A stretch of DNA of 48,218 nucleotides from Nocardia altamirensis NBRC 108246 (GCF_001612685.1 NZ_BDAY01000090.1:1-48218); one strand, 5' to 3'. Shown: positions 33,753 to 42,734, counted from the stretch's first letter. Notes: generated by a model not told the origin, from the letters alone. Translations and numbers: made by a program.

Positions 33753-33800
33753 CACGAAAATGGCGGTCCGGATTCGCCGGATCGCTATTTTTCGTGCCTA
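33753..33800 (+). terminator. Long hairpin terminator between the binding-protein genes
   Basis: GGCACGAAAATGGCGGTCCGG pairs, with wobbles and minor mismatches, with the segment ending ATTTTTCGTGCC. The right arm repeats that of the terminator at 31940-31973. Confidence 0.7.
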
Positions 33801-33902
33801 TTTCCGGCCCTCGGCATTTCAGGCGATGTCCAAATGACGAACAAAGTACGAAAACAACGCACTAAACGGAATAGTGGGCGAGAAAAGTGATGGCCATTGA
33901 AG

Positions 33903-33908
33903 TATGTT
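33903..33908 (+). promoter_or_regulatory. Candidate -10 box, second binding protein
   Basis: TATGTT ends 7 bases before ATG 33916, matching the arrangement at the first copy. This also argues against the upstream ATG 33904, which overlaps the box. Confidence 0.5.
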
Positions 33909-33915
33909 GTACCGC

Positions 33916-35547
33916 ATGCTAGTTCGCTCCACTCGGATGCTGGTACTAGGCGTGGTCGTCGCCGCGCTCGCATCCTGCACGTCGGTACAGCACGCAGAGG
34001 TGCCGGCAACCCATACCGACGACTACGGCACGCCCGTCGGCACGCAGCCGGTGCGCGAGGGCGGCGATCTGGTGATGGGCCTGTCGAACGAACCCGACAA
34101 GCTCGACCCGACCACCTCCAGCTCGCTGTACATGCGCTACGTCATGAGCACGATCTGCGAGAAGCTCTATGACAACGACCCGTCCGGTGCTTTGGTTCCC
34201 CAGTTGGCCACCGCGCTGCCCACCGTCTCCGCCGACGGTCTGACGGTCACCATCCCGGTGCGCACCGGTGTCGAATTCGCCGACGGCACACCGTTCAACG
34301 CCGCCGCGGTCGAGACCAGCCTGAAACGGCACTTCTCGATGGAGGGCTCGCAGCGCACCGGTGAGATGGGACCGATCAAGGAGATCGAGACCGTCGACTC
34401 GACCCACGTGGCGATCCATTACAACCAGCCGTTCGCGCCGATCACCGCAGCGCTCGCGGACCGAGCGGGCATGATCATGTCGCCCGCCGCGCTGAAGGAG
34501 AAGGAAAAGACCTTCGGCGAGAGCCCGGTGTGCGTCGGACCGTTCAAATTCGTCAAACGCGTCGCGAACACCTCGATCACGGTCGCCCGCGATCCGCTGT
34601 ACTACGACGCCGCGAAGGTGCACCTCGACAGCATCACCTACCGCATCATGCCCGACGCCAAGTCGCGAGCGCAGGCGTTGCGGTCCGGCGATATCCAGGC
34701 GGCCGACACGATGTCGCCGTCGGACGTCGAAGCGCTGGAGAAGCTGCCCCAGCTGAAATTGCTGCAGTCGGGATCGTTCGGCTTCCAGGGGCTCTATATC
34801 AACCTCGGCAACGTCGACGGCGCCGGTAAGCCCATCAAGCCGATCAACAGCCCGATCGCCAAGGATCCGAAGGTCAGGCAGGCGTTCTCGCTGGCAACCG
34901 ACCGGCAGGGCTTGGTACGCAAGGTCTTCAACAACTGGTACGAGCCTGCCTGCACCCCGATCGCGCCGCGCACCTCGTATGCGACCAGGGCAAGCACCAC
35001 CTGCCCGCAGTTCAATCCCGAACGGTCCAAACAGCTGCTCGCCGAGGCAGGCGTTCCGACGCCGTACCCGGTGACGATGCAGGTGATGAACGTGAAGGAC
35101 CAGCTGGACTACGCGCAGGCGTTGCGCGACAGCGTCGCCCAGGGCGGTTTCGACCTGAAGATCGTGCCCGCCGAATACTCGGGAATGCTCGACGCGCAGA
35201 AGAAGGGCAGTTACGAGACCCTGCTGCTCGGCTGGTCCGGCCGTATCGACCCGGACGGCAACACCTCTCGATTCCTCACCACCGGCTCGTCCGGTAACTA
35301 CAGCGGAATCAACTCACCCGTCCTGGATGACCTGCTCGGCTGGGCCGCGCACAGCACAAGCGCCGCGCAACGCGGTGCGCTGTACGAGCAGGCAGTGCGC
35401 GTCATCCAGCGCGAGAACCCATATATCTACACCTACCGGCTACGTAACCTGACCGTGCACTCGACCTGGGTGACGGGCATCGAGGTGTACGCCGACGGCG
35501 CAGTGCGGTTGGGCAAAGCCGCCTACGTCGCGGATCGAAAGGGCTGA
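33916..35547 (+). CDS. Peptide-type ABC transporter substrate-binding lipoprotein, copy 2
   Basis: The 543-residue paralogue of the preceding gene has a signal peptide with lipobox LASC (VVVAALASCTSVQH) and the same family 5 fold (GGDLVMGLSNEPDKLDPTTS, YMRYVMSTICEKLYDND). Differences lie throughout, including the ligand lobe, so ligand preference may have shifted. It is followed after 9 bases by the permease genes, so it heads the transporter operon while copy 1 has its own unit. Confidence 0.93.
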   Translation: MLVRSTRMLVLGVVVAALASCTSVQHAEVPATHTDDYGTPVGTQPVREGGDLVMGLSNEPDKLDPTTSSSLYMRYVMSTICEKLYDNDPSGALVPQLATALPTVSADGLTVTIPVRTGVEFADGTPFNAAAVETSLKRHFSMEGSQRTGEMGPIKEIETVDSTHVAIHYNQPFAPITAALADRAGMIMSPAALKEKEKTFGESPVCVGPFKFVKRVANTSITVARDPLYYDAAKVHLDSITYRIMPDAKSRAQALRSGDIQAADTMSPSDVEALEKLPQLKLLQSGSFGFQGLYINLGNVDGAGKPIKPINSPIAKDPKVRQAFSLATDRQGLVRKVFNNWYEPACTPIAPRTSYATRASTTCPQFNPERSKQLLAEAGVPTPYPVTMQVMNVKDQLDYAQALRDSVAQGGFDLKIVPAEYSGMLDAQKKGSYETLLLGWSGRIDPDGNTSRFLTTGSSGNYSGINSPVLDDLLGWAAHSTSAAQRGALYEQAVRVIQRENPYIYTYRLRNLTVHSTWVTGIEVYADGAVRLGKAAYVADRKG

Positions 35548-35556
35548 ACGAACCCC

Positions 35557-36513
35557 ATGCTGCAGTACGTTTTCCACCGCTTGTGGCAGTCTGCCGTCAC
35601 GCTGGTGTTGGCCTCGATCGTGGTCTTCATCGGTGTCCGCGCGCTGCCCGGCGATCCCGCGACCGTGATGGCGGGTGAGCAGGCCGACCCGGCGGCCATC
35701 GCCGCGGTGCGCGAAGAACTGGGACTGGACAAGGCGCTGCCGGTTCAGTACCTGGAGTTCGTCTGGCACGCGCTCACCGGTGATTTCGGCAAGTCGATCC
35801 GCACCGGCACCCCGGTGATCGACATGATCGGCACCACCCTCCCGGTGACCGTGCAGCTTTCGGTGTACGCGATGCTCGTCGCGGTGCTGGTCGGCGTGAT
35901 CGGCGGCGTGATCGCCGCGGTGTATCGCGGTCGCTGGCCCGAGTGGGCCGCCAACGGGTTCTCGCTGGTCGCGCTGTCGGTGCCGACCTTCTGGCTCGGC
36001 ATCCTCGCCGTGCTCTATCTGTCGGTGCAGCTGAACTGGTTCCCCGCCTCGGGCTATGTCTCGCCGTTCGAGGAACCGCTGCGTGGCCTGTACTTCCTGA
36101 CGTTGCCCGCGATCATCCTCGGCATCACGCACGCGGCGGTGGTGCAGCGGCAGACCAGGTCGTCGATGGTGGAGACGCTGACCGCCGACTTCGTGCGCAC
36201 CGCGCGGGCGAAGGGGCTCGGCCGCGGCGCGGTCATCTTCCGATTCGGGTTGCGCAACAGCCTGATCGTGGTCACCACGATCGTCGGCCTGCAGCTGGGC
36301 GGGCTCATCGCTGGCGCGGTGGTCACCGAGCGCATCTTCAGCCTGCCCGGCATGGGCAAGCTGACCCTCGACTCGGTCTTCTCCCGCGACTACCCGGTGA
36401 TCCAGGCGGTCGTGCTGGTGATCACCGCGTCCTACATCGTGATCAATCTGCTGGTCGACGTGCTGTACACGGTGATCGACCCGCGCGTGCGAGTGTCCGG
36501 GAAGGCGCAATGA
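35557..36513 (+). CDS. Peptide-type ABC transporter permease (DppB/OppB-like)
   Basis: The 318-residue membrane protein has the DppB pattern: YVFHRLWQSAVTLVLASIVV, RALPGDPATVM near the N-terminus, about six membrane segments, and the EAA loop (DFVRTARAKGLGRGAVIFRF) that contacts the ATPase. The C-terminus RDYPVIQAVVLVITASYIVI is typical. It overlaps the second permease gene by 4 bases. Confidence 0.93.
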   Translation: MLQYVFHRLWQSAVTLVLASIVVFIGVRALPGDPATVMAGEQADPAAIAAVREELGLDKALPVQYLEFVWHALTGDFGKSIRTGTPVIDMIGTTLPVTVQLSVYAMLVAVLVGVIGGVIAAVYRGRWPEWAANGFSLVALSVPTFWLGILAVLYLSVQLNWFPASGYVSPFEEPLRGLYFLTLPAIILGITHAAVVQRQTRSSMVETLTADFVRTARAKGLGRGAVIFRFGLRNSLIVVTTIVGLQLGGLIAGAVVTERIFSLPGMGKLTLDSVFSRDYPVIQAVVLVITASYIVINLLVDVLYTVIDPRVRVSGKAQ

Positions 36514-37394
36514 CAGTCATCGAGAACCCCACAGTCGTCGCAACGCCGCCGCTGGCAGCGGCGCGCGGTCGCGTGTTGCGGCAGTTGCTGCGCAACCCGC
36601 TCGGCATGGTCGGCGCGGTGCTGATCCTGATCGTGCTCTTCGTCGGCATCTTCGCGCCGCTGCTTGCGCCGTACTCGCCGTCCGAAGTGCACTTCGCGAC
36701 TCCGTTCCAGAAGCCGGGCACCGTCGGATTCCTTTTGGGCACCGACGATCTGGGCCGCGACATCTTCTCGCGGGTGCTCTACGGCACCCGTGCCTCGCTC
36801 GAGGTCGGCGCGCTGTCGGTGCTGCTCGCCGTGTTCGTCGGCGTGCCGCTCGGCCTGCTCGCCGGGTACTGGCGGGCGCTGGACGTGCTGCTGTCGCGGC
36901 TGTCGGATCTGCTGCTCGCGTTCCCGTTCATCGTGCTCGCGGTCGGGCTCGCGGCGATCAACGGCGGCGGGCTCGGCAATGCCGCGGTCGCCCTCGGCAT
37001 CGCCCAGGTGCCGATCATGATGCGCGTGGTGCGCGCGGAAACGTTGCGGCTCAAGGAATCCGACTATGTGCTCGCCGCCAATGCGATGCACGTCGGCTCG
37101 TTCCGCATCCTGCGCGAACACATCCTGCCGAACTCGCTGGCGCCGATCATCGTGCAGGCCACGGTCATCATGCCGACCGCAGTGATCGGTGAAGCCATCC
37201 TGTCGTTCCTCGGGCTCGGCATCCTGCCGCCTGCGCCGAGCCTCGGCATCATGCTGTCCGACGCTCAGCAGTACCTGCTCCGCACCGCATGGCCCGGCAT
37301 CTTCCCCGGTGTCGCGCTGGCGATCATCTGCTTGGGATTCAACCTCTTCGGCGACGCCCTTCGGGATGCGCTCGACCCGAAGACCAGTCGCTGA
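36510..37394 (+). CDS. Peptide-type ABC transporter permease (DppC/OppC-like)
   Basis: The 294-residue second permease has the DppC opening (VLRQLLRNPLGMVGAVLILI), LLGTDDLGRDIFSRVLYGTR, about six membrane segments and the EAA loop (SDYVLAANAMHVGSFRILRE). ATG 36510 overlaps the upstream stop. A longer frame from 35943 would lie out of phase inside dppB and is not used. The ATPase follows after 14 bases. Confidence 0.93.
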   Translation: MTVIENPTVVATPPLAAARGRVLRQLLRNPLGMVGAVLILIVLFVGIFAPLLAPYSPSEVHFATPFQKPGTVGFLLGTDDLGRDIFSRVLYGTRASLEVGALSVLLAVFVGVPLGLLAGYWRALDVLLSRLSDLLLAFPFIVLAVGLAAINGGGLGNAAVALGIAQVPIMMRVVRAETLRLKESDYVLAANAMHVGSFRILREHILPNSLAPIIVQATVIMPTAVIGEAILSFLGLGILPPAPSLGIMLSDAQQYLLRTAWPGIFPGVALAIICLGFNLFGDALRDALDPKTSR

Positions 37395-37408
37395 AGGAAA
37401 TGCTGCAA

Positions 37409-40240
37409 ATGACAGAACCACTGTTGGAGATCAGCGATCTGCGGGTCTCCTTCGGCGACGTGACAGCCGTGCACAGCGCGGACCTCACCATCCAGCCTGG
37501 CGAACGGGTCGCGATCGTCGGCGCCTCCGGGTCGGGCAAATCGACACTGGCGCATGCGATCATGGGCCTGCTGCCCGGCTCGGGCCGAGTGGCGGGTGGC
37601 GCGGTGCGCTGGCGCGGCGAGGACATCACGCACGCCGACGAGAAGCGGCTGCGCAGCCTGCGCGGCAAGGAAATCGGGCTGGTGCCCCAGGATCCGATGT
37701 CGAACCTGAACCCGGTGTCCCGGGTCGGTCGGCAGGTGTCGGAAACCCTGGTGGCGCACCGGATCTGCACGCGACGGGCGGCCAAGGAACAGGCCGTCGA
37801 GTTGCTCGGCCAAGCCGGTCTGCCCGAACCCGGCCGTCGGGCACGGCAGTACCCGCACGAGTTCTCCGGCGGTATGCGCCAGCGCGTGCTGATCGCCATC
37901 GGCCTGGCCTGCAGGCCGGACCTGCTGATCGCGGACGAGCCGACCTCGGCGCTGGACGTGACCGTGCAGCGGCAGATCCTCGACCACCTGGAGAAGCTGA
38001 CCCAGGAACTGGGCACCGCGCTGCTGCTGGTGACCCACGATCTCGGCCTCGCCGCCGAGCGGGCCGACCGGGTCGTGGTGATGTCCGACGGCCGGATCGT
38101 CGAGACCGGCCCGGCGCGGCAGGTGCTGACCGATCCGCAGGAGGAGTACACCCAGCGATTGGTCGCCGCCGCACCGGCGTTGGTGACGCCGCGGCGAAAC
38201 GTCAAGGCCGACAAGGCAGCCGAAGACAAGGCGGCCGAGGACAAGGCCGTCGAGCGGACGCCGATCCTGCAGGTCGCGAACATCACCAAGGAATACAAGA
38301 TCCGCGGCCGCGGCGGCCTGCTCAAGGCCGTCGACGACGTGTCGTTCACGATCGGTCGCGGACGCACCACGGCGATCGTCGGCGAGTCGGGTTCGGGTAA
38401 GACGACGACCGCGCGGATCGTGCTCGGTCTGATCAACCCCACCTCCGGCAGCGTCAAGCTGGACGGCGCCGACATGGTCGGCCTGCAAGGCGAGCGGCTG
38501 CGCGCGGCCCGGCGGGCGATGCAGCCCGTGTTCCAGGATCCGTACGCGTCGCTGGATCCCATGTGGACCGTCGAACGGCTGATCACCGAGCCGCTGCGCG
38601 CCTTCGGCGTCGGCGACCGCGCATCCCGCCGTGCCCGGGTGGCCGAACTGCTCGACCAGGTCGCGCTGTCCGCCTCGCTGGCACAGCGGTACCCGAACGA
38701 GTTGTCCGGTGGTCAGCGCCAGCGGGTCGCCATCGCCCGCGCACTGGCCGTCGACCCGCCGCTCGTCGTCTGCGACGAAGCGGTGTCGGCGCTCGATGTG
38801 CTTGTGCAGGACCAGATCTTGACGCTGCTGTCGTCGCTGCAGGAGCAGCTCGGCATCAGCTACCTGTTCATCTCGCACGACCTCGCCGTCGTCCGCGCGA
38901 TCGCCCACGACGTGCTGGTGATGCGCAACGGTCGGGTGGTCGAACAGGGGCCGGTCGCCGAGGTCCTCACCGCGCCCACCGACCAGTACACCCGGCAGCT
39001 GCTCGCCGCGATCCCCGGCATCGGGGTGCTCGGTGGCGGTGTGCCGGACGTGCTCGAGGTGGACTTCGAAGCGGCGGAGTCGAAGACGAGCACGGTCGAC
39101 ATCGAGAAGGCAGTTGTCGAGGAGACCGAGGAGGCTTCGGAGGAGCCCGTCGCTGCCGCGGTCGCCGTGACGGAAGATGCTCCGGCGGAAGCTGTTTCGG
39201 AGGAGATCGGACTCGACGAGGAGGCTTCCTCGAAGCCCGTCGCCGGCACCGAGAACGGTCCCGCAGTCGAGGCGGCGTTGGCCAAGGTCGAGGCTGCTTT
39301 CGGCGAGATCGAAGTCAAGGATTCCGCGACCGAGGACGTCGCCGCTGTGGCGGCGGAGATCGAGGAAGTCGCCGCCGTTCCGGTTACCGTGACGCCGGCC
39401 GTGGAGGCTTCCGCCGAGGACGCTGTCGCTGAAACCGTTGCGGCGGAGGCTGTGCCCGCCGAGGCTGCTGCGACTGACGTCGTGGTCGAATCGGATGAGG
39501 CCAAGCCCATTGATCTCGTGGAAGCTGCTCCGGCGGAGTCCGAGCCGGTTTCGGCTGACGTGGTGACGGCGGCGGTCGATACCGACGACGCTGTCGAGAA
39601 GGCCGCTGCTACCGAGACTGTTGCTGCCGAGGTCGCCTCGACGGAGGCCGCTCCGGCGGAGCTCGCTGAGACGGAAACTGCGGTGCAGGATGCCGCCGCG
39701 CCGGAGCTCGCTGAGACGGAGACAGTGGCGCAGGATGCCGCTGTGACGGCGGAGGTCGTTGCTCCTGAGGTTGCTGCGGACGACGCGGCTGTCGAGGGCG
39801 AGCCGGTGAAGTCCGCTTCGGCAGAGGTGGATTCGGCGAAGGTTGTTGCCGACGACGCTGCTGCTGACAAGGGCGCTGCTGAGGTCGAGCCGGTGAAGTC
39901 CGCTCCGACGGAAGAGGTTTCGACGGCGGTCGCAGTTGCTGCCACCGAGGCTGTTCCGGCGAAGGCGCCCGCAAAGAAGGCGGCTCCGCGCAAGACCGCG
40001 GCGAAGAAGGCGGCGACTCCGCGGAAGACGGCGGCCAAGAAGGTGCCTGCGAAGAAGGGCGTCAGGAAGGCGGCCCCGGCCAAGGCTGCGGATGCGGCGG
40101 AGACCGGCACTGCCGCGAAGACGACGGCAGCGGCGAAGAAAACTGCACCCAAGCAGGCGACGGCCAAGGACGGCGAGAACGGAGCCGGTGGTTCGACGGG
40201 GACCGCGGCGACCGACAGCGGATTGGCCGCCGAGGTCTAG
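37409..40240 (+). CDS. Double ABC ATPase (DppD-DppF-like) with acidic and histone-H1-like tail
   Basis: The 943-residue protein fuses both ATPases of a peptide importer. The first domain has Walker A GASGSGKST (38-46), FSGGMRQR and LLIADEPTSALD. The second starts near residue 285 with GESGSGKTT, LSGGQRQR and VVCDEAVSALD. Both also have the ISHDL/THDL switch. From about residue 551 the protein continues for ~390 residues with no ABC homology. First comes an Ala/Val/Glu-rich acidic stretch with an imperfect internal repeat (ELAETET at two sites 45 bases apart). At about 850-920 follows a Lys/Ala/Pro-rich segment with KKAAPRKTAAKK and PAKKGVRKAAPAK, like the tails of histone H1 and mycobacterial HupB. 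ATG 37409 follows AAGGA; ATG 37400 is too close to it. Confidence 0.93.
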   Translation: MTEPLLEISDLRVSFGDVTAVHSADLTIQPGERVAIVGASGSGKSTLAHAIMGLLPGSGRVAGGAVRWRGEDITHADEKRLRSLRGKEIGLVPQDPMSNLNPVSRVGRQVSETLVAHRICTRRAAKEQAVELLGQAGLPEPGRRARQYPHEFSGGMRQRVLIAIGLACRPDLLIADEPTSALDVTVQRQILDHLEKLTQELGTALLLVTHDLGLAAERADRVVVMSDGRIVETGPARQVLTDPQEEYTQRLVAAAPALVTPRRNVKADKAAEDKAAEDKAVERTPILQVANITKEYKIRGRGGLLKAVDDVSFTIGRGRTTAIVGESGSGKTTTARIVLGLINPTSGSVKLDGADMVGLQGERLRAARRAMQPVFQDPYASLDPMWTVERLITEPLRAFGVGDRASRRARVAELLDQVALSASLAQRYPNELSGGQRQRVAIARALAVDPPLVVCDEAVSALDVLVQDQILTLLSSLQEQLGISYLFISHDLAVVRAIAHDVLVMRNGRVVEQGPVAEVLTAPTDQYTRQLLAAIPGIGVLGGGVPDVLEVDFEAAESKTSTVDIEKAVVEETEEASEEPVAAAVAVTEDAPAEAVSEEIGLDEEASSKPVAGTENGPAVEAALAKVEAAFGEIEVKDSATEDVAAVAAEIEEVAAVPVTVTPAVEASAEDAVAETVAAEAVPAEAAATDVVVESDEAKPIDLVEAAPAESEPVSADVVTAAVDTDDAVEKAAATETVAAEVASTEAAPAELAETETAVQDAAAPELAETETVAQDAAVTAEVVAPEVAADDAAVEGEPVKSASAEVDSAKVVADDAAADKGAAEVEPVKSAPTEEVSTAVAVAATEAVPAKAPAKKAAPRKTAAKKAATPRKTAAKKVPAKKGVRKAAPAKAADAAETGTAAKTTAAAKKTAPKQATAKDGENGAGGSTGTAATDSGLAAEV

Positions 40241-40263
40241 GGTTTCGGCCCCGGAGACAACAT

Positions 40264-40313
40264 GACCGCCCTTCAGTTCCACCCACCGCGGTGAGTGGAA
40301 CTGAAGGGCGGTC
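40264..40313. terminator. 19 bp perfect bidirectional hairpin terminator
   Basis: GACCGCCCTTCAGTTCCAC (40264-40282) pairs without error with GTGGAACTGAAGGGCGGTC (40295-40313), with TGTTTGT after it on the plus strand. It lies between the convergent ATPase and ridA genes. Confidence 0.85.
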
Positions 40314-40339
40314 TGTTTGTCGCAGGCGCCCGGCGCGGT

Positions 40340-40747
40340 CTACTCGGTGACGATCGCGATCGCGTCGATCTCCACCAGCATCTCGGCGCGCGGCAGACCG
40401 GTGAATACCGTGGTGCGGCTCGGCAATACGTCACCGGTGGTGTTCGCGTTGACGAACTCGCCGTATGCCTCGTTCATTGCCGCGAAGTCGTCGCGGGTGG
40501 TCAGGTAGACGCGAAGCATCACCACATCGTCGAACGTCGCCCCGCTCGCGTCGACGATCGCCTTCACATTCTGCAGCGTCCGGATCGTCTGTGCCGCAAC
40601 GTCACCGGGGAAGAGGTACTGGTTTGTTATCGGGTCCACCGGACCCTGTCCAGAGACCTGGACGAACGGCCCCTTGCGCACTCCTTGGGAGAACGTGTGC
40701 GCGGGTGCTGGCGCGTCGGTGGTGCGGACAGCGATCTTGTCACTCAT
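40340..40747 (-). CDS. RidA-family reactive imine/enamine deaminase
   Basis: The 135-residue protein of the RidA/YjgF/YER057c family has FSQGVRKGPFVQVSGQGPVD, the helix TIRTLQNVKAIVDASGATFD, and SRTTVFTGLPRAEMLVEIDA with the catalytic-type arginine. RidA hydrolyses 2-imino or enamine acids released by PLP dehydratases such as serine dehydratase. Its position in a cluster with a D-serine-dehydratase-like gene fits that job. GAAAGG precedes ATG 40747. It is the last gene of the minus operon kdgK-iclR-ridA. Confidence 0.92.
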   Translation of the reverse strand: MSDKIAVRTTDAPAPAHTFSQGVRKGPFVQVSGQGPVDPITNQYLFPGDVAAQTIRTLQNVKAIVDASGATFDDVVMLRVYLTTRDDFAAMNEAYGEFVNANTTGDVLPSRTTVFTGLPRAEMLVEIDAIAIVTE

Positions 40748-40800
40748 GGTCAGCCTTTCGTGGGGGACAGCAGCCGGCGGCGCCGGCGGGGTGGGTGAGT

Positions 40801-41556
40801 TCAGGTGGTTCGGGCGGGGATCCAGCCGAGTTCGGCGGAGATGGCGTCGGCGGCGGCGCGGACCCGCGGCAGTTGGGCCAGTACCTGGTCGTGGTCGAGC
40901 AGCATGTCCGGCACCGACATGGAGACCGCGGCGACGACCGCGCCGGTGCCGTTGCGCACCGGGACGCCGATGCAGTTGACGAAGCTCTCGTGCTCCTCAT
41001 GATCTTCCGCATAGCCAAGGGCCGCAACCTTTTCCAGCTCGATCAGGTAGCGCTCCGGATTGCGGATGGTGCGCTCGGTGAACGGGTGGAAGTCGATCTT
41101 CTCGGCGATGATCCGCCACTCCGACCGCGGCAGCGCGGAGATGAGCACCTTGCCGACAGCGGTGCAGTGCAGCGGCGCAGGCCGCCCGACCCTGGAGTAC
41201 ATGCGCACGCTCTGGGTGGCATCGAGCTTGTCGATGTAGATCACCTCACCGGACTCGTAGGTGGCGAGGTGGATCGTCTGCTTGGTGTCGGCGTTCAGCG
41301 CGGTGAGGTGCGGCCGGGCCAGGGTGCGCACGTCGCGCTGCTCCAGGGTGCGGTTGGCCAGCTCGAACAGCCGCGATCCCAGCATGTAGCGGTGCTGGCT
41401 GTCGTGCGTGACGAAGCGCTTGGCCTCCATCGTCTGCAGCAGCCGGAGCACCGTCGACTTGTGCACGCCGAGCTGGGTGGCCAGCTGGTCGAGGGAGCGC
41501 GAATCCTCGCCGAGCGCAACGAGAATGGTCAACGCGCGCGACAAACTCTGACTCAT
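40801..41556 (-). CDS. IclR-family transcriptional regulator
   Basis: The 251-residue protein has the IclR winged HTH (SQSLSRALTILVALGE, LDQLATQLGVHKSTVLRLLQ) and the C-terminal effector domain (EVIYIDKLDATQSVRMYSRV, LHCTAVGKVLIS, GIGVPVRNGTG-type end). ATG 41556 is chosen; the open frame extends further to 41664 without a better start. It lies 40 bases downstream of kdgK and 53 bases upstream of ridA, so it is probably autoregulated within the cassette. KDG or KDPG is a likely effector by analogy with KdgR-type regulators. Confidence 0.92.
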   Translation of the reverse strand: MSQSLSRALTILVALGEDSRSLDQLATQLGVHKSTVLRLLQTMEAKRFVTHDSQHRYMLGSRLFELANRTLEQRDVRTLARPHLTALNADTKQTIHLATYESGEVIYIDKLDATQSVRMYSRVGRPAPLHCTAVGKVLISALPRSEWRIIAEKIDFHPFTERTIRNPERYLIELEKVAALGYAEDHEEHESFVNCIGVPVRNGTGAVVAAVSMSVPDMLLDHDQVLAQLPRVRAAADAISAELGWIPARTT

Positions 41557-41596
41557 GATGACGACTCGCTGACTCGTTGGTGACTCATGGCTGAGC

Positions 41597-42640
41597 TCAT
41601 GAAGCCACATTCTGGATGATGGTGTCGTTGTAATGCATTTCGGCCCAGGCTTTTTCGTCCACACCGGCCAGTCGCTCCAACACGGCGGGCGGCGGCAGCT
41701 CGGCCCCGTCGCCGGTGCCGGTCAAAGCCGCTGCGGCACACAGGTGCCCGAACCGCAGCCGCTGGGCCGCCGGACGGCCGTGCAGCAGCGCCGCAAGGTA
41801 GCCGCCTGCGAAGGCGTCGCCTGCGCCGATCCGTTCGGTGACCTCGAGCCCGAGGGCAGGCACCTCGACGCGCTCGTCCCCGGCGAATCCGGTGACCGTG
41901 TGCGCGTCGTTCTTGACGATCAGCTGCGCGGGTTCGGGGAACAGCGCGCGCAGCGCGTCGGCGTCGTCGGTGCCGAACACCACGGCCGCCTCGTCGGCGC
42001 CGAGGAAGACCACGTCGGCGCCGCGGACGTGGCTGGCGAGGATCTCGGCGGCCGAATCGAGCCGTCCGGCCCACAGCGCGGGCCGGAAGTTCAGGTCGAA
42101 GCTCACCAGCCTGCCGTTGCGGGGGAGCGCGAGCAGCGCCTCGGTGAGTTCGGTCGTGGACGCGGAGAGCGCCGTGGTGATCCCCGTGATGTGGACCAGG
42201 CCGCAGCCTGCGAGCAGCGCGGCCGCCGCGGGCGCGGCGAGATCGGCGGCCGACAGTGCGCTGGCCGCGGAGCCGGTGCGGTAGTAGAGCATGCGGCTGG
42301 CCCGCTCGTCGAGATCGGTGGCCCGGCCGGAGCCGCCGCCGCGCTCCTTGACGTATACCGCCGTCGGCCTGGTGGGATCGACGACGACAGCGGACACATC
42401 GACGCCGCGTTCGGCCAGGTGGGCCACCAGGTAGCGGCCGAATCCGTCGTCACCGACCCTGGACAGCCAGGCGGTCTCGACCCCGAGCTGGGGCAGCACG
42501 GTCGCCACGTTTGCCTCGGCGCCGCCCGCGGTTCGCTCGAAGGTTTCCGACTCCTCCAGTGGACCCGGCTGGGCAACCAGCACGGCAAGTCCCTCGCCGA
42601 CAGTTACCGCCCGTGGGCGGGTCGACGTAGGCCACGTCAC
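41597..42640 (-). CDS. kdgK: PfkB-family sugar kinase, probable 2-keto-3-deoxygluconate kinase
   Basis: The 347-residue kinase has the ribokinase N-terminal GG motif (TAGGAEANVATVLPQLGVET), LSRVGDDGFGRYL, and the C-terminal active site RIGAGDAFAGGYLAALLHG with the catalytic Asp. Pairing with a KDPG aldolase gene in the divergent operon points to KDG as substrate, giving KDPG; this is inference from context. GTG 42640 has AAGGAG 6 bases before it. ATG 42676 is an alternative with no ribosome site. A good promoter precedes it (-35 TTGCGC, -10 TATTCT). Confidence 0.85.
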   Translation of the reverse strand: MTWPTSTRPRAVTVGEGLAVLVAQPGPLEESETFERTAGGAEANVATVLPQLGVETAWLSRVGDDGFGRYLVAHLAERGVDVSAVVVDPTRPTAVYVKERGGGSGRATDLDERASRMLYYRTGSAASALSAADLAAPAAAALLAGCGLVHITGITTALSASTTELTEALLALPRNGRLVSFDLNFRPALWAGRLDSAAEILASHVRGADVVFLGADEAAVVFGTDDADALRALFPEPAQLIVKNDAHTVTGFAGDERVEVPALGLEVTERIGAGDAFAGGYLAALLHGRPAAQRLRFGHLCAAAALTGTGDGAELPPPAVLERLAGVDEKAWAEMHYNDTIIQNVAS

Positions 42641-42683
42641 ACCGTTCTCCTTCCTGTGCTTGCGGCCATCGGCCATCCCGTGC

Positions 42684-42712
42684 AGAATAACCACACGAAA
42701 CACGATGCGCAA
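42684..42712 (-). promoter_or_regulatory. Promoter of kdgK-iclR-ridA
   Basis: On the minus strand TTGCGC (42712-42707), 17 bases, then TATTCT (42689-42684). Transcription would start near 42677, leaving a leader of about 37 bases with the AAGGAG site. Confidence 0.6.
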
Positions 42713-42717
42713 CAAGC

Positions 42718-42734
42718 ATTGCAAATTATGCAAT
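42718..42734. promoter_or_regulatory. 17 bp palindromic operator, probable IclR site
   Basis: ATTGCA (42718-42723), AATTA, TGCAAT (42729-42734) form a perfect inverted repeat. It lies midway between the divergent operons, just outside the kdgK -35 box. Size and form suit an IclR-family dimer site. Confidence 0.65.

Noticed and set aside
37265..40282. Open frame of about 1005 codons on the minus strand across the double ATPase gene
   Set aside because: It is a GC-bias shadow of the real plus-strand gene. Its product is Arg/Leu/Ser-rich low-complexity sequence with no family motif or ribosome site.
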